Source: Actinomycetota bacterium
Lineage (GTDB): Bacteria > Actinomycetota > Actinomycetes > Streptosporangiales > Streptosporangiaceae
NCBI GenBank assembly: GCA_003242605.1
Contig: QGUZ01000139.1
Coordinates: 1-12,145, forward strand
DNA: 12,145 bases
Direction of reading: 5' to 3'
The notes beneath the pieces are model-generated. The model searched no databases. It saw nothing but the letters and a program-made list of their open reading frames with translations, and was not told the origin of the DNA. How positions within the stretch are numbered: position 1 is the stretch's first letter; every line of letters starts with the position of its first letter. Positions 5,424 through 11,371 of this stretch are shown piece by piece. The translations under genes and the position numbers were made by a program.

Positions 5424-7613
5424 CTAGCTCCGGAACAGCCGTGGCGCGAAGTCGATGAGGTTGCGCTGCCAGACGTCCCAGCCGTGCGGCCCCGGGGTGG
5501 GCCCGTCGAACTCGTAGCGGATGCCGAGCTCGTCGAGCGCGGCGAGGGACTCCATGAAGATCGGGTACACGAAGTCGGTCTGGTCGCCGACGTACAGCCG
5601 GAGCAGCTTCGTCCCGTTGTTGATCGCGTCGACGTCGACGCCGTCGGTGGGGCCGAACCAGGCCGAGAACACCCCGATGTAGCCGAAGGTGCCCGGCCGC
5701 GACTTGAGCACGTCGAGCGTCTGCGCGCCGCCCATCGACAGCCCGGCGAGCGCCTGCCGCGCCGGGTCGTCGGAGATGTTGTAGTGCTCGCGGGCCGCGG
5801 GGACGATGTTCTCCAGCAGCTCCCGGGTGAAGTCGGGCACGTTGCCGTTGCCCATCACCACGACCATCGGCACCAGCTTCCCGTCGAGGGACAGGTTGTC
5901 GAGGATCTGCTTGGCGCGCCCCATCTCCACCCAGTCGGTGTAGCTCTGGCCGCCGCCGTGCTGCAGGTAGAGGACGGGGTACGGCTCCGCGCGCTTCGGG
6001 TCGTACCCGGGCGGGGTCCACACCAGCGCGGTCCGCTCCTCGTTCACCACGTTGCTGCGGTAGGTCAGCTCCTCGACCTTGCCGCCCTTGCCCTCGGGGA
6101 CGTCGGTGACGAGGCGCGCCCGCTCACCCTCGACGAGGAAGTGGCTCCAGGTCGGCTCGGAGGTCACCTTCGTCGGGTTCGAGGTGTCCTTGACCTGCTT
6201 GAGGTCGACGAAGAACTGGTAGTAGTAGAACCACGGCTCGAGCGGGCCCACGGTCACCCGCCAGCGGTCGCCGGCCCGGACCATCGGCATGCGCAGCCAG
6301 GACCCGTTCGGGGCCCAGTTGCCCCAGACCGTGACGTGCCGGGCGTCGGTGAACTCGGTCGTGGTCTCGAAGGTGACGAAGCCGTCCTCGCTGACGAACG
6401 GGGTCGGCGTGGTGCCGGGCGCGGGCGGGTGGAACTCGCCCTTCAGCTTCCCGTGGCCGGGGGTGGGACCGGGGTCGGCGCCCTTGCGGAACAGCCGCGG
6501 CAGGAAGTCGATGAGGTTCTCCCGCCAGGCGTGCCAGTTCCCCGCGGCGTCGGGGTTGACCCCGTCGAACTGGTACCGGATGCCGGCGCGGTCGAGCGCC
6601 TTGGTGAGCCGGACGGTCGCGTTGTACGCCGGGTCGATCACGTTGCCGGTGTACAGGCGCAGCAGCTCGAGGGTGTGGTTGACGGCCTTCCCGTCGGGCT
6701 TGCCGCCGGCCTCGGTGGCCAGGCCGGAGAACGAGCCGGCGTAGCCGACGGTGGCCGGGCGGGACAGCGCGGTGCGCACCGCCCAGGTGCCGCCCTCGGC
6801 CGTGCCCGCGATCGCCTGGTGCTTGTGGTCCCGGTGCACGCGGTAGCGGTCGGCGACCGCCTTGCGCAGGTCATCGAACGCCTTGCGGTCGTCGGGGCCG
6901 TCGCCGCCGTCGAACACCACGACCATCGGCTCGATCGCCTTACGGGCGGTCAGGTTGTCGAGGATCTGCGGGGCGCGGGCCAGGTCGACCCAGTCGCTCG
7001 CGCTGCCGTCGGCGCCGGTGCGCAGGTAGAGCACGGGCAGGGCCTTGGGGCCGGGGCCGTTGGCGGAGTGGCCCGGCGGGGTCCACACCAGCACCGACCG
7101 CTCCTTCTTCCCGGTGCGGTAGGTGAGGGTCTCCACCTTGCCGCGCTGCCCCTCGGGCGCGTCCTCGAGCAGGCGGGACTCCTCGCCCCGCACGAGGAAG
7201 GCGCTCCACAGCGGCTTCGACGCCACCCGGGTGTCGTTCGTCGGGTCCTTGAAGCTCTTGGTGTCGTCCGCGGTGATCTGGTAGTGGTACAGCCCCGGCG
7301 GCAGGGGGCCGAGGACCCCGGTCCAGACGTCACCGCGGAGGGTGAGGCCGTACTCCGCCCAGGCGAACGAGGGCCCGAAGTTCCCCTCGATGACGACCTG
7401 CGACACCTCTCCGGCCTGCTGGCGGACGTAGGATGCCGGGACGTTGAACGAGGCGAAACCGTCCTCGGATACGTTCAGCCATGGGGCGTCGGCCGCCGCC
7501 GGACGCGAGGGGAACAACGCAGCAGCGATCATCAAGACTCCCGCGAGGATCGCCGCCGGAAAGCGGCTGATTCCGCCGGCGCGCACGACGCCGGGACGCG
7601 TTAACGCTGGCAT
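5424..7613 (-). CDS. Secreted tandem CE1-like esterase, first catalytic domain inactive
   Basis: This 729-residue protein has a signal peptide (hydrophobic core about 19-35, cleavage near 41-43) and two homologous halves, about 47-376 and 406-729, joined by a Pro/Gly-rich linker. Each half begins with an early-set/CBM48-like beta domain (VSEDGF...) and continues with an esterase-D-like alpha/beta hydrolase domain (VWTPPG...PVLYL). The second half keeps the nucleophile elbow GLSMGG (S626), the acidic GDQTD motif (677-680) and a His in PGPHGW (H710). The first half has GTAEGG (Ser replaced by A272) and no aligned His (G358), so it should not be catalytic. CE1-related enzymes of this type remove acetyl or feruloyl groups from xylan; that role fits the GH39 and transporter neighbours but is inferred. 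The start at 7613 has GGGAG (7620-7624) 6 bases upstream; a longer reading from 7757 has no matching signal. An operator-like site overlaps the start codon. Confidence 0.88.
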   Translation of the reverse strand: MPALTRPGVVRAGGISRFPAAILAGVLMIAAALFPSRPAAADAPWLNVSEDGFASFNVPASYVRQQAGEVSQVVIEGNFGPSFAWAEYGLTLRGDVWTGVLGPLPPGLYHYQITADDTKSFKDPTNDTRVASKPLWSAFLVRGEESRLLEDAPEGQRGKVETLTYRTGKKERSVLVWTPPGHSANGPGPKALPVLYLRTGADGSASDWVDLARAPQILDNLTARKAIEPMVVVFDGGDGPDDRKAFDDLRKAVADRYRVHRDHKHQAIAGTAEGGTWAVRTALSRPATVGYAGSFSGLATEAGGKPDGKAVNHTLELLRLYTGNVIDPAYNATVRLTKALDRAGIRYQFDGVNPDAAGNWHAWRENLIDFLPRLFRKGADPGPTPGHGKLKGEFHPPAPGTTPTPFVSEDGFVTFETTTEFTDARHVTVWGNWAPNGSWLRMPMVRAGDRWRVTVGPLEPWFYYYQFFVDLKQVKDTSNPTKVTSEPTWSHFLVEGERARLVTDVPEGKGGKVEELTYRSNVVNEERTALVWTPPGYDPKRAEPYPVLYLQHGGGQSYTDWVEMGRAKQILDNLSLDGKLVPMVVVMGNGNVPDFTRELLENIVPAAREHYNISDDPARQALAGLSMGGAQTLDVLKSRPGTFGYIGVFSAWFGPTDGVDVDAINNGTKLLRLYVGDQTDFVYPIFMESLAALDELGIRYEFDGPTPGPHGWDVWQRNLIDFAPRLFRS
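7598..7613. promoter_or_regulatory. Operator-like site overlapping the esterase start codon
   Basis: On the minus strand the first five codons and the next base read ATGCCAGCGTTAACGC. This shares AGCGTTAAC with the sites at 5348-5363 and 7902-7917 and contains a perfect 10-bp palindrome, GCGTTAACGC (7598-7607). A repressor bound here could act as a roadblock or, with the promoter site about 300 bases upstream, form a DNA loop. It is coding sequence, so chance is a serious alternative. Confidence 0.4.
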
Positions 7614-7894
7614 TCGAATCTCCCTTGCTGGTCGGCCGGTGATGACGCTCGACCGCCGGTTCGATTCATCGGCGGGTATGCCGTGTCCCTGGGCTGCACC
7701 TCCGTTCCGTGTCGGGATCACCAGACGCCGGGCACGCGGCGCGCAACCCGGCGGCACGCCGATGCGGCGCGTCGATCGCGCCGCCGAGCACGTGTCGGTG
7801 TCCGTGCGGGACCGCCGCAGGGTTCGGGAGGCGCCCTCTCAGGTGCGCCGTTCCTTGACGCCTTCACAGCTCACCGTGGTCATCGGTTAGTCAG

Positions 7895-7923
7895 AAAGTA
7901 GGTGATAGCGTTAACATTTACAA
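7895..7923 (-). promoter_or_regulatory. Candidate promoter of the esterase gene
   Basis: On the minus strand TTGTAA (7918-7923) and TACTTT (7895-7900) are separated by exactly 17 bases. They match 4 of 6 and 3 of 6 of the vegetative consensus, which is usual quality for actinobacteria. The spacer is almost entirely the operator-like site at 7902-7917, an arrangement that would give clean repression. Transcription would start near 7888, leaving about 275 bases of untranslated leader. Confidence 0.45.
7902..7917. promoter_or_regulatory. Putative LacI-family operator in the esterase promoter
   Basis: The sequence GTGATAGCGTTAACAT matches the site at 5348-5363 in 13 of 16 positions, including the identical 11-base core AGCGTTAACAT. 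It fills the spacer of the candidate promoter at 7895-7923. Its half-sites are less symmetric than those at 5348. Its recurrence next to a second gene of the same pathway is the main support. Confidence 0.55.
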
Positions 7924-8115
7924 GACCTTCGCAAAATGGTTCTCTCGTGATAAGAGTTCTCTAATTGGCTCGGCACTCCGGCGGCCTCGAATTCCCACAG
8001 GCGAGATGACCGCGGGCCGTACATATCGCGGCGACCGGCGGGAAGTTACCCGGATACGCGCCCGCCGACCGCCGGGCGGGATGCGCAACGTCCGAGGGGA
8101 ACGCCGGAGGTCAGC

Positions 8116-8226
8116 ATGCCGCCAGGGGAGCGTACGGTCACGATCGCCGGGGTGACGTCCCGGCCGCGGAACCCGACGCCGTCCGTCCGGTACGGCGGCG
8201 GCCGCGTCCCGCGGGGGCCGCGGTGA
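8116..8226 (+). CDS. Possible 36-residue leader ORF coupled to phytoene synthase
   Basis: An ATG at 8116 has an excellent GGAGG (8106-8110) 5 bases upstream. It opens a 36-codon frame (MPPGERTVTIAGVTSRPRNP...) whose TGA overlaps the GTG start of crtB in GTGA. Nearly all its codons end in G or C, as in the true genes here. The crtB start itself has only a poor GGGGG before it. Either a small basic, Pro/Gly/Arg-rich peptide is made, or the ORF serves to deliver ribosomes to crtB. I do not recognise the peptide. It has no membrane segment or signal. A non-coding alternative is quite possible because GC-rich DNA often gives G/C third positions. Confidence 0.45.
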   Translation: MPPGERTVTIAGVTSRPRNPTPSVRYGGGRVPRGPR

Positions 8227-9122
8227 CCCTCACCGCCAGCTACGAGCGCTGCCGCCGGCTGCACGCCCGGTACGGCCGCTCCTACTACCTCGCCACCCGG
8301 CTGCTGCCCGCCTGGAAGCGCCGCCACGTGCACGCGCTGTACGGCTTCGCCCGCCACGCCGACGAGATCGTCGACGGCCACCGGGACGCCGCCGAGCGGG
8401 CGCGGGCCCTCGACGCGCTCACCGCCGAGGTGACGGCCGGGCTCGCCGGCGAACCGGTGCGCGACCCGGTGCTGCCCGCGTTCCTGCACACGGTGCGGTC
8501 GTTCGGCATCGACCACGACGACATCGCCGCGTTCCTCGGCGCGATGCGCGCCGACCTCACCGTCACCCGCTACCCCACCTACGATGACCTGCTCGGCTAC
8601 ATGGCGGGCTCGGCCGCGGCGATCGGCACGATGATGCTGCCGATCCTGGAGACGGTGCCGGGCTGCGAGCAGGCGGCCCGCGAGCCAGCCCGGCAGCTCG
8701 GGCTCGCCTTCCAGCTCACCAACTTCCTGCGCGACGTGGCCGAGGACCTCGCCCGGGGCCGCATCTACCTGCCGCTGCAGGACATGGCCGCGTTCGGGGT
8801 GACCGAGGAGGACCTGCGGCGGCCGACCACCGGGCCGGCCGTACGCGAGCTGCTCGCGTTCGAGGCGGAGCGGGCCCGCGCCCACTACCGGGCCGCCGAG
8901 CCCGGCATCGAGATGCTCATCCCCTCGTCACGGCCGTGCATCCGGGCGGCCAAGGAGCTGTACGGCGGCATCCTCACCGAGATCGAGCGCAGCGGCTACG
9001 CGGTGCTCGAGCGGCGGGCCCGGGTGCCGCGGCGGCGCCGGCTCGCCACGTTCGCCCGGCACCTGCTGCGCTCGGCCGAGGCGGGCCGGGCCGAGCTGCG
9101 CGCGGTGGTGGACGTGCGGTGA
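8223..9122 (+). CDS. crtB: Phytoene synthase (squalene/phytoene synthase family)
   Basis: This 299-residue enzyme belongs to the trans-isoprenyl diphosphate synthases that join two C20 diphosphates head to head into phytoene, the first carotenoid step. Both Asp-rich, Mg-diphosphate binding motifs are present: DEIVD (D47-D51, within YGFARHADEIVDG) and DVAED (D171-D175, within QLTNFLRDVAEDLARGRIYLP). SYYLATRLLP at 20-29 and YMAGSAAAIGTMMLPIL at 126-142 are also typical of bacterial CrtB. The length is normal for a single-domain enzyme. The GTG start at 8223 overlaps the stop of a small upstream ORF, and its TGA overlaps the GTG of the plsX-like gene, so all three are probably translated together. 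No GGPP synthase or desaturase lies in the window; they may be beyond its edge. A squalene synthase or hopanoid HpnC/D role is less likely because the sequence is closer to CrtB. Confidence 0.88.
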   Translation: MTLTASYERCRRLHARYGRSYYLATRLLPAWKRRHVHALYGFARHADEIVDGHRDAAERARALDALTAEVTAGLAGEPVRDPVLPAFLHTVRSFGIDHDDIAAFLGAMRADLTVTRYPTYDDLLGYMAGSAAAIGTMMLPILETVPGCEQAAREPARQLGLAFQLTNFLRDVAEDLARGRIYLPLQDMAAFGVTEEDLRRPTTGPAVRELLAFEAERARAHYRAAEPGIEMLIPSSRPCIRAAKELYGGILTEIERSGYAVLERRARVPRRRRLATFARHLLRSAEAGRAELRAVVDVR

Positions 9123-10057
9123 CCGCGCGGCCGGTCGTCCTCGACGGCATGGGCGGCGACCACGGCCCGGCCGAGGCCGTCGCGGGGGCCGTGCTGGCGC
9201 ACCGGGCGCACGGGGTGCCGGTGCTGCTGACCGGGCGCGAGCAGGTGCTGCTGCCGCTGCTGCGCCGCCACGATGCGGCCGGCGAGATCCCCGTGGTGCA
9301 CGCGCCGGACGTGGTGCCGATGGCAGAGCGGGGCCCGCACGCGAGCCCGGCCTCGAGCATCGCGGCCGGGTGCGCGCTGGTCCGGCGGGGCGAGGCGGCC
9401 GCGCTGGTGTCGGCGGGCTCCACCGGCGCGGTGGTGACGCTCGCGCTGCGCGGCATCGGCCGGGCCGAGGGCATCGACCGGCCCGCGCTCGCCGTCGCCC
9501 TCCCCCAGGCGGGCGGCGGGGCGAGCGTGCTCGTCGACGCCGGGGCGACCACCGACCCCACGCCCGCGATGATCCGCCAGTTCGCGCTGCTCGGCGTGGA
9601 CTACGCGCGCACCGTGCTCGGTGTCGCCGCGCCGGTGGCCGGGCTGCTGTCGATCGGGTCCGAGCCGGGCAAGGGCAACCACCTCACCCGGCACGCCGCG
9701 CCGCTGCTCGCCGAGGCGCCGCTGCGCTTCCACGGCCTGGTCGAGGGCCACGACGTGGTCGCCGGCACGGTGGACGTGATCGTCACCGACGGGTTCACCG
9801 GCAACGTGGTGCTGAAGACGGTCGAGGGGTGCGTGCGCGCCACGCTCGGCATGGTGGCCGCCGCGGGCATCGCCACGCCGTCCGCGCTCGCCCCGGTGCG
9901 GGCCCGCTACGACCCGCGCACCCACGGCGGGGCCGCGCTGCTCGGGCTGCGCGGCACCGTGGTCGTCGCGCACGGCTCCTCGACGGCCGAGGCGATCGCG
10001 CGGGCCTGCGCGGTCGCCCGCGACCTGGCGGGGGTGGCCGCCCCGCAGCGGTCGTGA
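9119..10057 (+). CDS. PlsX-like phosphate acyltransferase (acyl-ACP to acyl-phosphate)
   Basis: This 312-residue protein is of the PlsX family, which converts acyl-ACP and phosphate into acyl-phosphate for PlsY. Family signatures in order are LDGMGGDHGPAEAV (9-22), ALVSAGSTGA (95-104), LLSIGSEPGKGNHLTR (176-191), DVIVTDGFTGNVVLKTVEG (219-237) and a C-terminal GGAALLGLRGTVVVAHGSS (270-288). The usual SAGNTGA here reads SAGSTGA (S101), and the protein is slightly shorter than typical PlsX (about 330-345). Such differences occur in actinobacterial members, so loss of activity is not implied. The start GTG overlaps the crtB stop by 4 bases. It is not next to the usual rpmF, fabH or fabD genes, but in a set with crtB and a PlsY-like gene, so it may be a specialised second copy. 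Its acyl-phosphate is the expected donor for the PlsY-like protein at 10754. Confidence 0.87.
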   Translation: MTARPVVLDGMGGDHGPAEAVAGAVLAHRAHGVPVLLTGREQVLLPLLRRHDAAGEIPVVHAPDVVPMAERGPHASPASSIAAGCALVRRGEAAALVSAGSTGAVVTLALRGIGRAEGIDRPALAVALPQAGGGASVLVDAGATTDPTPAMIRQFALLGVDYARTVLGVAAPVAGLLSIGSEPGKGNHLTRHAAPLLAEAPLRFHGLVEGHDVVAGTVDVIVTDGFTGNVVLKTVEGCVRATLGMVAAAGIATPSALAPVRARYDPRTHGGAALLGLRGTVVVAHGSSTAEAIARACAVARDLAGVAAPQRS

Positions 10058-10068
10058 CCGGGGCCGGG

Positions 10069-10779
10069 TCAGCGCAGCGGGTCCCGGCCGTCCCAGGTCC
10101 CCTCGCTGCCGAACGGGACGAACCGGGCGAACAGCTCCTCGGCGTACCAGTCGCGGGCGCGGACGCGGCGGATGACCCGCGCGTGGGCCGCGGTGCGGTA
10201 GGCGAACGCGGTGGCGGCCGCGCCGTCCCGCCACAGCGAGAACGTGGCCTGCCGGGCGACCGGCCACTCGCCGATGCCGACCGAGGCGAGCCGCCCCTCC
10301 TGCTCGCGCAGCACCCGGTCGACCTCGGGCACGGCCCGGTAGAAGGCGGCGAGCCTGCGCAGCCGGATCGTGGCCCGGGTGAGCACGGCGACCGGCCCCT
10401 CCGGCTCCCCGCGCGCGGCGGGCGGTACGGCGCCGCCGAACGGATCGGCCCCGCCCCAGCCGCCGCGCGCGGCGAGCGGCGCCAGCCGTACCTGCCACAG
10501 CTCGGCGGCCTCGTCCCGCCACCGGGCGGCGACCGGCGAGCGGCGCAGGAAGGCCTCCAGGTCGTCCGGCCGCCGCCACACCGCGAACAGCGCCCAGCGG
10601 CGCAGGTCGGCGCCGAGGGTCATCGACTCCCCGCGGCCGGTGCCGAGCAGCCGCCAGAACCGCAGGCCCGGGGTGGCGCGCAGGGCCGGGCGGTCGAACG
10701 CGGCCTGCCGCATGCCGCGCAGGTCCGGGTAGCGAACGAGGTGGAACGACGCGATGATCGACGTGCTGGTGTCCGGCAT
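10069..10779 (-). CDS. CrtA-like protein (spheroidene monooxygenase family)
   Basis: This 236-residue protein resembles CrtA, the oxygenase that adds keto groups to acyclic carotenoids in purple bacteria, and its actinobacterial relatives of unknown function. An N-terminal SIIASFHLVRY (7-17) is followed by ATPGLRFWRLLGTGRG (35-50) and LRRWALFAVWRRPDDLEAFL (59-78). The C-terminal signature is ATFSLWRDG (178-186), FAYRTAAHARVI (192-203) and RDWYAEELFARFVPFGSEGTW (209-229). H199 in the second element is a candidate metal or haem ligand, but I cannot confirm it. It ends 11 bases from the convergent plsX-like stop. Its ATG at 10779 lies inside the divergent plsY-like gene, giving a 26-base 5' overlap; no other in-frame start is available near the conserved N-terminus. 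Proximity to crtB supports a carotenoid substrate. Family likely, reaction uncertain. Confidence 0.78.
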   Translation of the reverse strand: MPDTSTSIIASFHLVRYPDLRGMRQAAFDRPALRATPGLRFWRLLGTGRGESMTLGADLRRWALFAVWRRPDDLEAFLRRSPVAARWRDEAAELWQVRLAPLAARGGWGGADPFGGAVPPAARGEPEGPVAVLTRATIRLRRLAAFYRAVPEVDRVLREQEGRLASVGIGEWPVARQATFSLWRDGAAATAFAYRTAAHARVIRRVRARDWYAEELFARFVPFGSEGTWDGRDPLR

Positions 10780-11371
10780 CGGTGGCTACCTGGTCGGCTC
10801 GGTGCCGGTGGCGGTGCTGGTCGCGCGGGCGCACGGGGTGGACCCGCGCGAGGCCGGCGACCGCAACCCCGGCTTCTGGAACGTCAAGGGGCTGCTCGGC
10901 GCGCGGCGGGCGGTGCCGGTGTTCGCCGGCGACCTCGCCAAGGGCGCCGTGGCCGGGCTGCTCGGGCTGGCGGTGAGCGGCTGGCACGCCGGCGCGCTCG
11001 GGGTGCCGGCGGGGGCGAGCGTGCCCGCGGTGTACGCGGCGGTGGCCGGGGCGATGGCCGGCCACGCCTGGCCGGTCTTCGCGGGCTTCCGCGGCGGGCG
11101 GTCGGTGCTCGCCTTCGCGGGCGGCATGGCGGTGATCTGCCCGCCCGCGTTCGCGCTGGCGCTGCTCGCGCTCGCCGCGGTGACCGCGGCGACCCGCTCG
11201 TTCGCGATCGGCGCCCGGGTGGCGGTCTTCGCCCTGCCGGTGCTGCAGGCGCCGTTCACGCCGGTGGCGCAGGTGGCCGCGACGGGGGCGCTCATGTGCC
11301 TGATCGGGCTCCGGTTCGCGCAGGCCGCGCTCGCCGCGCGGCGGCGGCCGGGCGGCGAGCGGGCCGGGTGA
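10754..11371 (+). CDS. PlsY-like membrane acyltransferase with altered signature motifs
   Basis: This 205-residue polytopic protein has the PlsY (acyl-phosphate:glycerol-3-phosphate acyltransferase) layout, with hydrophobic segments near 5-26, 65-75, 88-110, 121-145 and 155-187. The first motif, GYLVGSVP...HGVDPREAGDRNPGFWNV (11-44), departs from the usual GSGN-G-TN: Ser-Gly become Asp-Arg and the Thr becomes Trp. The second keeps GDLAKG (59-64). The third reads GHAWPVFAGFRGGRS (103-117) where KGGKG is usual. Asn38, Gly40, Asn43, Lys63 and the GH/PVF core are retained. The altered phosphate-loop residues suggest a substrate other than glycerol-3-phosphate. The ATG at 10754 places the GS motif at the usual distance from the N-terminus. 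Its 5' end overlaps crtA-like and its 3' end overlaps the glycosyltransferase gene. The plsX-like gene nearby would supply acyl-phosphate. Confidence 0.82.
   Translation: MIDVLVSGIGGYLVGSVPVAVLVARAHGVDPREAGDRNPGFWNVKGLLGARRAVPVFAGDLAKGAVAGLLGLAVSGWHAGALGVPAGASVPAVYAAVAGAMAGHAWPVFAGFRGGRSVLAFAGGMAVICPPAFALALLALAAVTAATRSFAIGARVAVFALPVLQAPFTPVAQVAATGALMCLIGLRFAQAALAARRRPGGERAG

Larger units (their letters stand above)
7614..8115. other. Non-coding divergent region with an AT-rich island
   Basis: These 502 bases separate the minus-strand esterase from the plus-strand crtB unit. Open frames crossing it carry no recognisable protein and no good ribosome binding site. Its right-centre (about 7880-7970) is markedly AT-rich against the GC-rich surround and holds the esterase promoter and operator. 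It also holds a GTTCTCT direct repeat (7939-7945 and 7956-7962, 17 bases apart) that might belong to crtB control. The stretch 7625-7880 would be a roughly 275-base leader of the esterase mRNA. I see nothing else definite in it. Confidence 0.6.

Noticed and set aside
5370..7604. A 744-codon plus-strand open frame over the esterase
   Set aside because: It is a shadow of the esterase codons; no family motif, and composition dominated by Val, Gly, Arg and Leu.
7614..7757. A longer esterase start at 7757
   Set aside because: The extra 48 residues would precede and hide a clear signal peptide; the ATG at 7613 has GGGAG at ideal spacing.
7855..7883. TTGACG as a plus-strand -35 element for crtB
   Set aside because: No acceptable -10 element lies 16-19 bases downstream, and the start codon is more than 300 bases away.
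7444..7890. A 148-codon plus-strand open frame in the divergent region
   Set aside because: Its first half is antisense to the esterase signal-peptide region, and it has no good ribosome binding site or recognisable protein.
8996..11065. A 689-codon minus-strand open frame across plsX-like, crtA-like and plsY-like genes
   Set aside because: It is composed of Arg/Ala/His/Pro-rich sequence with no recognisable domain; the overlapping genes match known families.
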